A stretch of 6,352 nucleotides of DNA, taken from Armatimonadota bacterium. GTDB taxonomy: Bacteria > Armatimonadota > Fimbriimonadia > Fimbriimonadales > Fimbriimonadaceae. Position 1 is the first letter of the stretch. Each line of letters opens with the position of its first letter. A program made the position numbers and the translations under genes. The DNA lies in contig DPBN01000331.1 of assembly GCA_003516955.1 (NCBI GenBank), positions 1-6,352 of the forward strand, given 5' to 3'. Positions 1-5,810 of this stretch are shown piece by piece. The notes beneath the pieces were generated by a model. The model had not been told where the DNA came from. It did no database searches and was given only the letters and a program-made list of their open reading frames with translations.

Positions 1-1139
1 ACGGGCAAGCCCGCCGGCCCGCCGTTCGGTTGCGGCCGCGCGGAAGCGATCCAATCGCGGAGCCCTCCGTCGCCGGTCACCACGGCGCGCGCCCCCTTCG
101 CCGCGACGACCCGCAAGCCCGGGAAGGAGTCGCTGTGCGCCGCGGCCAGCGCAACGGAGCACCACGGCACCTCATGGCCCTCGCCCGGGCGCAATCCTGC
201 TCCGGCGAGCGGCCAGTCGCCGGCGAGGTTCGCCAGATAGGCCTCGGTGGTCGGTGGCGCGGACGGCACGCACCGCGCGAACGGGCCGAGAGCGAGCAGA
301 GCCGGGAGCTCGGAGTGAGGTCCGGCCGGCGTGTCCACCGTCAGCGATGAGAACGAACCCCTCACCCAGCCGTGGGCCTCGGCGGCCTCTCCAAGCTTCG
401 CCGCCCAGGCCTCCAGCAGGTCCCGCAGCAGGCGCGAATCCTCGCCCGGCTCGGCCTCGTCGGCCACGCGCACCACCGACGCTCCCGGAACTCGGACCGC
501 GGGCTCTTGGGCGCCCCCCGGCTTGGGCACGATCAGCAGCACTTGGTCGTAGGGTCCGCGGAACACGCGGTCCTCCGCATCGAACGTCCCGCGGTTCGTC
601 CGGGCGGCCACGAAGCGCCCCGCCTCCTTCTGAAGGAAGGCCACATCGACCGCTGGCTCCTCAACCTCCACATCCAGGGCGAGCCGGATTCGGCCCCCCG
701 AGAACGCCTCGGCCGCGACCGCGAGCCGACCCAGGCTCTGGAGCGCGAACTGCAGCCGGCTCGGTTCGAGCGTCGCCCGCCGCTGCACGAGCATCGCTTC
801 GGTCTCCACGAGGTCGTCCCACCGGCGGAAGACGAACGCCTTGACGCGCCACACCGCCGGGTCCGTCACGGCCTTCTTCTGCGCCCGGCGATAGAGCTCG
901 GCCAGGTCGGACCACCCTCCGCGGTCGGCCACCCGCGCGAACGGGAGCCCATCCTCGCCCAGCAGGTAGCGCCAGCCGCCGTCGCTCAGCACGGACGCCC
1001 CGGGCAGCGGATCGAAACCGCCCTCGGGAATTTCGACCCTCACCTCCCTGCCTCCCATGCGCACGTCGACGGCGAGGGGCGGAACCGAGGATCCCTGGGC
1101 GAGAGTCCCGGCCGCGGCGAGGGTTGCGAGAGCCAACAT
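1..1139 (-). CDS. probable exported protein of unknown function (3' end beyond window)
   Basis: I do not recognise this protein family. The frame is open from an ATG at 1139 to the window edge (379 residues, no stop seen), with G or C at nearly every third codon position, as in its neighbours, so it is a real gene. Residues 1-16 (MLALATLAAAGTLAQG) are hydrophobic and Ala-rich and resemble a short signal peptide with possible cleavage after A14, but no positive charge precedes the hydrophobic stretch. The rest is soluble and mixed alpha/beta in character, with no transmembrane segment and no obvious catalytic motif. An acidic, helical stretch spans about 227-257, and only two cysteines are visible (C290, C327). 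The gene starts 5 bases after the mtnP stop, so it is probably the third gene of that operon. No strong Shine-Dalgarno is seen and no in-frame ATG, GTG or TTG lies just upstream. A CTG at 1148-1146 would add L-K-P and supply a charge, but this is speculative. Confidence 0.75.
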   Translation of the reverse strand, partial: MLALATLAAAGTLAQGSSVPPLAVDVRMGGREVRVEIPEGGFDPLPGASVLSDGGWRYLLGEDGLPFARVADRGGWSDLAELYRRAQKKAVTDPAVWRVKAFVFRRWDDLVETEAMLVQRRATLEPSRLQFALQSLGRLAVAAEAFSGGRIRLALDVEVEEPAVDVAFLQKEAGRFVAARTNRGTFDAEDRVFRGPYDQVLLIVPKPGGAQEPAVRVPGASVVRVADEAEPGEDSRLLRDLLEAWAAKLGEAAEAHGWVRGSFSSLTVDTPAGPHSELPALLALGPFARCVPSAPPTTEAYLANLAGDWPLAGAGLRPGEGHEVPWCSVALAAAHSDSFPGLRVVAAKGARAVVTGDGGLRDWIASARPQPNGGPAGLP

Positions 1140-1144
1140 CGGTT

Positions 1145-2002
1145 TCAGTCCAGAATCTCGAACAGGCGAATGTCGAGAGGATCGGCCGATCCGCCGTCCC
1201 CTCTGCTGTATTGGAGCGCCTGCGCGGCGCCGAGGGTGCTCAGGTCTTGCGGCATGCGCGAGATCAGGTCCAGAACCACGGCCTTGATCCGCTCGGAGTT
1301 CGTGCGGAACACCTCGAGCACGTCGTGCGCGGTCACCGCCGAGGCGTCCGCCACCACGCCGCAGTCGTAGTCCGTGATCAGCGAGATGTTCACGACGGCC
1401 ATGCCCAGCTCCCGGCAGAGGTAGGCCTCCGGGTACTGCGTCATGTTGATCACCTGCCAGCCCATGCTGGTGAACCACATGCTCTCGGCCTTGGTGCTGA
1501 AGCGCGGGCCCTGGATGACGACCACCGTGCCGGTCTCGTGGCACGGGATGCCGTGGTCCCGGATCGTCTCGATCGCCAGCTTCCGCAGAACCGGGTCGTA
1601 GGTGTCGGCGGGCGAGACGTGCGTCACGATCGGGCCCTCGTAGAACGTGTCCTTGCGACCTGTGGTCCGGTCGACGAACTGGTCGCACACCACGAAGTCG
1701 CCCGGCTTCACGTGGGCCTGCAGCGATCCGGCGGCGCAGGGGCTGATCACCGCCCGCACGCCCAGGGCGCGCATCGCCCAGACGTTGGCGCGGTAGTTGA
1801 TGAGGTGGGGAGGGATCGAGTGCTCGCGGCCGTGGCGAGGCAGAAACGCCACCTTGCGGCCGCCGACGCTGGCCAACGCGATCTTGTCGCTCGGCGGACC
1901 GTAGGGCGTGTCCACCTTCACCTCACGCACGTCGGAGAGCAGGCTGTAGAAGCCCGAGCCCCCGAAAACGCCGATCTCGGCTCTCGGTTCCATCTTGTTC
2001 AT
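1145..2002 (-). CDS. mtnP: S-methyl-5'-thioadenosine phosphorylase (MTAP)
   Basis: A cytosolic purine nucleoside phosphorylase of the PNP/MTAP family. It splits 5'-methylthioadenosine with phosphate into adenine and 5-methylthioribose-1-phosphate, the entry to methionine salvage and the disposal route for the by-product of polyamine synthesis. The protein has 285 residues, close to the 283 of human MTAP. Visible motifs in order: phosphate loop GGSGFY (14-19), PRHGREH (55-61), SPCAAGSL (87-94), VDRTTGR (110-116), QGPRFST (164-170), NMTQYPE (186-192) and TDYD (210-213). The paired aspartates D211 and D213 are the family signature for 6-aminopurines, which favours MTAP over guanosine/inosine phosphorylase or methylthioinosine phosphorylase. 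The ATG at 2002 overlaps the TGA of the upstream lipoprotein gene (ATGA), implying translational coupling. A second in-frame ATG at 1993 (M4) gives 282 residues and has the better ribosome-site spacing. The last roughly 20 residues, rich in Gly and Asp, look like a variable tail. Confidence 0.95.
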   Translation of the reverse strand: MNKMEPRAEIGVFGGSGFYSLLSDVREVKVDTPYGPPSDKIALASVGGRKVAFLPRHGREHSIPPHLINYRANVWAMRALGVRAVISPCAAGSLQAHVKPGDFVVCDQFVDRTTGRKDTFYEGPIVTHVSPADTYDPVLRKLAIETIRDHGIPCHETGTVVVIQGPRFSTKAESMWFTSMGWQVINMTQYPEAYLCRELGMAVVNISLITDYDCGVVADASAVTAHDVLEVFRTNSERIKAVVLDLISRMPQDLSTLGAAQALQYSRGDGGSADPLDIRLFEILD

Positions 2003-2832
2003 CTTCCGGTCAGCAGGTTCGAAACGCTCTTGATGAGGGTGTCCACGCGCGAACCCTTGCGCAGGGCGACGTCGGGGTTCAGGCCGAACACGTGCTTGCC
2101 GGAGACCGCCTTCAGGCTCTTGAAGCGCTGGTCCTGCAGGAACAGCGTCGGCTCCCCGGCCACGAACACGAAGTCCGGGTCCTGGGCGACCAGGGTTTCG
2201 GCGTTGAGCGGCTCGAAGCGGTCCGATTCCGGCCCCAGCACCTTGGCGCCGCACTCTTCGAACACCTTGGCGAGGAAGCTCGCCGTTCCGGACACCATGT
2301 GCTCGGATCCGGAGCCCGGCAGGATGATGGCCACGGTGGGAGGCGCCTTCGGACGCTGGACCCTGGCCAGGGCGCGCGCCGCCTCGATCTTGTCAACGTA
2401 GTCGCTGGTGCGCGACTCCGTGCCGACCAGCGACCCCAGCCGGAACAGCTCCCGCTCGAACTCGGGAATGTCCTTCGCCTTCAGGCCGAACGTTGGGATG
2501 CCCAGCTCCTTGAACTTGGCCATGTCCGCCTCGGAGAGGATCTCGGCGTCGTAGACGACTAGATCGGGCTTCACCGAGGCCACCTTCTCGTAGTCCGGCT
2601 TGATGCCCGACATCACCACCTGCACCTTGCCCACGTAGGGCGGGTAGTTGCAGCTGGCGGTGCGGCCGACCAGGATATCCGTCCTTCCGTAGACCGTCAC
2701 GATCTCCGTCAGGCTCGGACTGAGGCTGACCACCTTCTTGGCGACCTTCGGCGGCTGGATCTGGTTCGGCTCGGGCTGGCACCCGACGGCGAACAGCAAC
2801 GCGGCCAGCAAGGCCCATCCTGCGATGCGCAT
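1999..2832 (-). CDS. BtuF-like ABC-transporter substrate-binding lipoprotein (cobalamin/iron-chelate family)
   Basis: A helical-backbone metal-receptor (TroA/BtuF-type, Peripla_BP_2) binding protein of 277 residues, normal for the family. These proteins sit outside the cytoplasmic membrane and hand cobalamin, haem or ferric siderophores to an ABC importer. Residues 1-18 form a lipoprotein signal: R2, a hydrophobic run 4-16, then AVGC with the lipidated cysteine at C18. Ala at position -3 is less usual than Leu. A Gln/Pro-rich linker (19-28) follows, then the family opening KKVVSLSPSLTEIV (32-45), the CNYPP segment (61-65) and the paired GIKPD and SVKPD stretches (76-90), all reminiscent of cobalamin-binding members. 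A hinge helix lies at about 122-160, and NPDVALRKGSRVDTL (252-266) closes the second lobe. No permease or ATPase gene is in the window, so the ligand cannot be settled; vitamin B12 is the best guess. The ATG at 2832 puts the signal peptide right at the N-terminus; the open frame further upstream runs antisense to mrp and is not real. It is the first gene of a minus-strand operon with mtnP. Confidence 0.88.
   Translation of the reverse strand: MRIAGWALLAALLFAVGCQPEPNQIQPPKVAKKVVSLSPSLTEIVTVYGRTDILVGRTASCNYPPYVGKVQVVMSGIKPDYEKVASVKPDLVVYDAEILSEADMAKFKELGIPTFGLKAKDIPEFERELFRLGSLVGTESRTSDYVDKIEAARALARVQRPKAPPTVAIILPGSGSEHMVSGTASFLAKVFEECGAKVLGPESDRFEPLNAETLVAQDPDFVFVAGEPTLFLQDQRFKSLKAVSGKHVFGLNPDVALRKGSRVDTLIKSVSNLLTGR
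2003..2007 (-). promoter_or_regulatory. weak Shine-Dalgarno GGAAG at the mtnP start
   Basis: GGAAG lies inside the last codons of the lipoprotein gene. It directly abuts the ATG at 2002 (no spacing), too close for normal use, but is 9 bases from the second ATG at 1993. So either mtnP starts at 1993 from this site, or it starts at 2002 by termination-reinitiation at the ATGA overlap. The N-terminus (M1 versus M4) is therefore uncertain by three residues. Confidence 0.45.
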
Positions 2833-2837
2833 GGCCC

Positions 2838-2846
2838 ATTCTAGCA
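2838..2846 (-). promoter_or_regulatory. extended -10 promoter for the lipoprotein-mtnP operon
   Basis: On the minus strand the sequence reads TGCTAGAAT: a TGn element followed by TAGAAT, which matches five of six bases of the sigma-70 -10 consensus TATAAT. This is a rare AT-containing patch in GC-rich DNA. No TTGACA-like -35 is found 16-18 bases upstream, as is common for extended -10 promoters. The hexamer ends 5 bases before the ATG at 2832, so the usual start site 6-8 bases downstream falls on or next to the A of the start codon, implying a leaderless transcript. No strong Shine-Dalgarno precedes that ATG, which fits. This is inference from motif and spacing only. Confidence 0.45.
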
Positions 2847-2857
2847 AATCGGCGGGC

Positions 2858-2877
2858 CTCCGCCGGCTTCGGCGGGG
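2858..2877. other. GC-rich palindrome in the divergent intergenic region
   Basis: CTCCGCCG, then the loop GCTT, then CGGCGGGG form an 8-bp stem with one T-G wobble. It lies in the 99-base gap between the divergent lipoprotein and mrp genes and covers the place where a -35 element of the minus-strand promoter would be. No run of T follows on either strand, so it is not a standard intrinsic terminator. It could be an operator or a 5'-leader hairpin of the mrp message, or chance in GC-rich DNA. No clear plus-strand -10/-35 pair for mrp was found in this gap. Confidence 0.3.
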
Positions 2878-2922
2878 ACCCAATCCGGCGCACCGGCCGT
2901 CCACAGGGCGCGTAGGTACCAT

Positions 2923-2928
2923 GGAGGA
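2923..2928 (+). promoter_or_regulatory. Shine-Dalgarno for mrp
   Basis: GGAGGA lies just upstream of the ATG at 2932, with 4 bases between GGAGG and the start. The spacing is short but the match is strong. It decides the start at 2932 over another ATG at 2921, which is in a different frame and overlaps the site. Confidence 0.7.
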
Positions 2929-2931
2929 ACC

Positions 2932-4008
2932 ATGCCGGTCACCGAACAGGACGTGCTGCAAGCCCTTCGCGCCGTGCGCGATCCAGACCTCCACCGGGAC
3001 ATCGTCTCGCTCGGCTTCGTCAAGGACCTCGAGGTGTGCGGCGGCGCGGTGGCGTTCAAGATCGAGCTCACCACGCCCGCCTGCCCCGTCAAGGACCTGC
3101 TCAAGCGGCAGGCCGAGGAGGCGGTGCTGGCCCTGCCCGGGGTGACCGGGGTCGAGGTCCAGATGACCGCCCGCGTCGTCGGGCGGGAGACGAACCTCGA
3201 CAACCCGATCCCCGGCGTGGCGCACTGCATCGCCATCGCCAGCGGGAAGGGGGGTGTGGGCAAGAGCACCGTCTCGGTGAACCTCGCCATCGCCCTCGCC
3301 CAGAGCGGGGCGCGCGTCGGGCTGCTCGACGCGGACGTCTACGGTCCCAGCATCCCGCTCATGATGGGCTGCGCGAACGAGCACCCCGAGGCCCGCAACC
3401 AGGAGATCGTGCCCATCGAGAGGCACGGCGTCAAGATGATGTCGATCGGCTTCCTGATGGAGGAGGGCCAGGCCGTGCTGTGGCGCGGGCCGATGGTCGC
3501 GGGCACCGTGCGCCAGCTCCTGGCCGACGTGGACTGGGGCGAGCTGGACTACCTGCTGGTGGACCTGCCCCCCGGCACCGGCGACGCCCCGATGACCCTC
3601 GCCCAGACCGTGCCGCTCACCGGCGTCGTGATCGTCACCACGCCCCAGCACGTGGCCGCCAACATCGCCGCCAAGTCGGTGCAGCTCTTCCGAAGGCTCA
3701 ACGCGCCGCTGATCGGCGTGCTCGAGAACATGGCGGGCTTCGTGTGCCCCAACTGCGGCACGGTGACCCAGATCTTCTCCGGACTCTCGGGGGAGGAGCT
3801 GTCGCTCCGGTACGACCTGCCATATCTCGGGGCGATCCCGCTGGACCCCGCCGTGAGCGCGTCGTCCGACGACGGCACCCCCAGCCTGGTTCGATTCCCC
3901 GACTCGCCGCAGGCCAAGGCGTTCCGCGACATCGCGGGGCGGCTCGCCCAGCAGGCGAGCATCTCCACGCACGTTTCGCCCGCCGGCGTCTCCTTCGAGA
4001 GGTCCTGA
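2932..4008 (+). CDS. mrp: Mrp/ApbC-type iron-sulfur cluster carrier ATPase
   Basis: A cytosolic P-loop ATPase of the Mrp/ApbC/Nbp35 (MinD-related) family that binds a [4Fe-4S] cluster at a dimer interface and passes it to apo-proteins. The protein has 358 residues, typical for the fused form. Residues 4-82 are a MIP18/DUF59 domain with the conserved DPD (17-19) and TTPACP (47-52, C51). The ATPase domain begins at about 98: deviant Walker A GKGGVGKS (105-112), with signature lysine K106 and P-loop lysine K111, then DADVYGPS (133-140), and LLVDLPPGTGD (208-218) as Walker B/switch. CPNC (272-275) supplies the cluster-binding cysteines. The C-terminal tail after about 341 is variable. It is preceded by a strong ribosome site, is divergent from the lipoprotein operon, and is followed after 3 bases by the dehydrogenase, so the two are co-transcribed. 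Nothing in the sequence departs from the family. Confidence 0.96.
   Translation: MPVTEQDVLQALRAVRDPDLHRDIVSLGFVKDLEVCGGAVAFKIELTTPACPVKDLLKRQAEEAVLALPGVTGVEVQMTARVVGRETNLDNPIPGVAHCIAIASGKGGVGKSTVSVNLAIALAQSGARVGLLDADVYGPSIPLMMGCANEHPEARNQEIVPIERHGVKMMSIGFLMEEGQAVLWRGPMVAGTVRQLLADVDWGELDYLLVDLPPGTGDAPMTLAQTVPLTGVVIVTTPQHVAANIAAKSVQLFRRLNAPLIGVLENMAGFVCPNCGTVTQIFSGLSGEELSLRYDLPYLGAIPLDPAVSASSDDGTPSLVRFPDSPQAKAFRDIAGRLAQQASISTHVSPAGVSFERS
3997..4002 (+). promoter_or_regulatory. Shine-Dalgarno for the dehydrogenase gene, inside the end of mrp
   Basis: GAGAGG in the last codons of mrp lies 9 bases before the GTG at 4012. It supports that GTG as the start and shows the dehydrogenase can be loaded independently although only 3 bases separate the genes. 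Confidence 0.6.
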
Positions 4009-4011
4009 GCC

Positions 4012-4965
4012 GTGGCGATCCGGATCGTCGTGCTGGACGGCCATACGCTGAACCCCGGCGACCTGTCTTGGGAGCCGGTGGAGGCGCTGGGCGAGCTCAC
4101 GGTGCATCCCCGCACCGCCCCCGAGGAGACCGTTGCACGGTGCCAGGGCGCCCAGGCCGTGCTGACGAACAAGGTTCCGCTGGGCCCCGCCGAGTTCGAC
4201 CGTCTGCCCCAGCTTCGCTACGTGGGCGTGCTGGCGACCGGCTACAACATCGTGGACGTGGCCGAGGCCGAGCGACGCGGCATCACGGTGACGAACGTTC
4301 CCGAATACGGCACCCGCTCCGTGGCGCAGTTCGCGTTCGCGCTGATCCTCGAGCTGGCGCACCGTGTCGGCCGGCACAGCGACCTCGCGAGGGGCGGATC
4401 CTGGTCCGCCAGCCCCGACTTCTGCTTCTGGGAGGGCGAGCTGGTGGAGCTGGAGGGGCTGACCTTGGGCTTGATCGGCTACGGGCGGATCGGCCGCGCC
4501 ACCGCCGCCCTGGGCACGGCGTTCGGGATGCGCGTGCTGGCCCACGACCCGTCGGTCGCCGAGGCCGACGTTCCGATGGTGCCCCTGGAGCGGCTGCTGA
4601 GCGAGTCGGACGTGGTCTCGCTGCACTGCCCGCTCACGTCCTCGAACCGAGGCATGATCGATCGCGCCGCCCTGGAGCGCATGAAGCCGACCGCGTGGCT
4701 GATCAACACCGCCCGGGGACCGCTGGTGAACGAGGTCGACCTGGCCGAGGCCCTGCGCAAGGGAACCATCGCCGGCGCGGCCCTCGACGTGCTGTCCGTG
4801 GAGCCGCCGAGTTCGGACAACCCGCTGCTCTCGGCGCCGAACTGCATCGTCACCCCCCACATCGCCTGGGCGACCCGCGCCGCCCGTGCCCGTCTGATGG
4901 CCACGGTGGCGGACAACCTCCGGGCGTTCCTGGAGGGCAGACCGCAGAACGTGGTTCGCGCCTAG
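4012..4965 (+). CDS. D-2-hydroxyacid dehydrogenase (NAD-dependent, glycerate dehydrogenase-like)
   Basis: A cytosolic NAD(P)-dependent oxidoreductase that interconverts a 2-oxoacid and its D-2-hydroxyacid. It has 317 residues, the usual length for the single-chain family that includes hydroxypyruvate/glycerate reductase and D-lactate dehydrogenase. A split catalytic domain (1-100 and about 288-317) flanks the Rossmann domain. GYGRIG (156-161) is the dinucleotide loop. D179, after the second strand (AHDP), favours NADH over NADPH. The catalytic triad is visible: R235 in NTARGPLVNE, E264 in SVEPP and H283 in TPHIAW. The N-terminus (IVVLDGHTLNPGDLSW, 5-20) resembles glycerate dehydrogenase-like members, but the substrate cannot be fixed from sequence. 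GTG was chosen as the start because it is 3 bases after the mrp stop, has GAGAGG 9 bases upstream and gives the family N-terminus. Its TAG interlocks with the stop codon of the convergent glycosyltransferase gene. Confidence 0.93.
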   Translation: MAIRIVVLDGHTLNPGDLSWEPVEALGELTVHPRTAPEETVARCQGAQAVLTNKVPLGPAEFDRLPQLRYVGVLATGYNIVDVAEAERRGITVTNVPEYGTRSVAQFAFALILELAHRVGRHSDLARGGSWSASPDFCFWEGELVELEGLTLGLIGYGRIGRATAALGTAFGMRVLAHDPSVAEADVPMVPLERLLSESDVVSLHCPLTSSNRGMIDRAALERMKPTAWLINTARGPLVNEVDLAEALRKGTIAGAALDVLSVEPPSSDNPLLSAPNCIVTPHIAWATRAARARLMATVADNLRAFLEGRPQNVVRA

Positions 4966-5810
4966 CGGCGGAGGGTTCGGAGAAGCGACCGGACCAAGGC
5001 CTTGGCGAAGCGCGGGTCGTACATCCGATCCGCGGCCCGCAGCAGCAGCGGCACGGCCTCCTGGAGCGGAAGGTTGTCCGCGGCGTTGAACAGCACGTGG
5101 CTACGCAGGCGCGCGGCGTCGGCTCGCGGAAGGAACTCCAGGCCCCTGAGAAGCGCGTCCAGGTTCTCCACCACGCGACGCGGATTGCGGCTCAGCGACC
5201 CCGGGTGGCACAGCCAGAACGTGTGGGGCTGATGGAGCACCCAACCCGGTCCCCGGCGGTGCAGCACGCGGATCCAGAAGTCGAGGTCCTGCTGACTGGC
5301 CAGTTCCTCGCGGTACCCGCCGACCGACTCGAACACCTCCCTCGTCACCGAAGCGGTGGATCCGCCGTACCAGAAGGTGCGGCCGCACACGTGCTTCCAG
5401 CCGATCGGCCCCCCGAGGGCCGGCCCGCTCAGGCCGAGCCGGCGACCGTCCGGCGTGACGCGGACCGCCGGATCGAAGACCAGGCTCGGCCCCCGCTCGC
5501 CGTGCGTGCGCAGGTGGGCCGCGATCTTGCCCGGCGCGAACCAGTCGTCAGCGTCCAGGAAGAACAGGACGTCCGCCGCCGTCGCCCGTGCGGCGGCGTT
5601 CCGGGCGACGTTCGCGTTGGCCTTCGGCAGGCGGAGGACCCTCGCCCCTTCGCGCTCTGCGACGGACGCCGTGCCGTCCGTGCTTCCGTCGTCTCCTACG
5701 ACGACCTCCACGGGCGCGGGGTCTTGCTCCAGCGCCGACCGCACGGCCTTGGCGATCGTCCCCTCGGCGTTGTGGGCCGGGATCGCCACGGCCACCGATC
5801 GCTCAACCAT
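4962..5810 (-). CDS. family 2 glycosyltransferase (GT-A fold)
   Basis: An inverting sugar transferase that uses a nucleotide-sugar donor, probably at the inner face of the membrane in surface-polysaccharide or glycan assembly; donor and acceptor are unknown. The protein has 282 residues with no transmembrane helix. The N-terminal nucleotide-binding half shows the opening strand VAVAIPAHNAEGTI (6-19) and DDGSTDGT (40-47). The metal-binding DXD motif is LDADDW (85-90). The acceptor half has TREVFESVGGY (156-166) followed by QQDLDFWIRV (173-182), the equivalent of the ED motif, where D175/D177 may supply the base, and then HPGSLSRN (202-209). The C-terminal tail after about 215 is Leu/Arg-rich and helical. 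The ATG at 5810 has GGAGG 5 bases upstream and overlaps the end of the preceding glycosyltransferase by 8 bases, so the two are one transcription unit. The TAG overlaps that of the convergent dehydrogenase. Confidence 0.92.
   Translation of the reverse strand: MVERSVAVAIPAHNAEGTIAKAVRSALEQDPAPVEVVVGDDGSTDGTASVAEREGARVLRLPKANANVARNAAARATAADVLFFLDADDWFAPGKIAAHLRTHGERGPSLVFDPAVRVTPDGRRLGLSGPALGGPIGWKHVCGRTFWYGGSTASVTREVFESVGGYREELASQQDLDFWIRVLHRRGPGWVLHQPHTFWLCHPGSLSRNPRRVVENLDALLRGLEFLPRADAARLRSHVLFNAADNLPLQEAVPLLLRAADRMYDPRFAKALVRSLLRTLRR

Noticed and set aside
273..945. Thirteen-base direct repeat CCGCGCGAACGGG at 273-285 and 933-945
   Set aside because: Both copies encode Pro-Phe-Ala-Arg on the minus strand within the same gene; shared codon choice explains them.
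254..1370. Plus-strand open frames across the left end of the window
   Set aside because: They are Pro/Arg-rich and overlap the better-supported minus-strand frame, which has a signal-like start, strong third-position GC and a place in the mtnP operon.
1124..2562. Plus-strand open frames antisense to mtnP and the lipoprotein gene
   Set aside because: Their composition is typical of reversed codons, with no motif and no convincing ribosome site, and they lie opposite well-conserved enzymes.
2917..2922. TACCAT as a possible plus-strand -10 box for mrp
   Set aside because: It matches the consensus at only four of six positions and would start transcription inside or after the mrp ribosome site, which is strong and would then be wasted.
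2833..4860. Long minus-strand open frame continuous with the BtuF-like gene, antisense to mrp and the dehydrogenase
   Set aside because: Its translation is low-complexity, rich in His, Arg and Gly, and unlike a protein, while the opposite strand carries two textbook enzymes. High GC removes stop codons from shadow frames. The lipoprotein signal at 2832 marks the true start.
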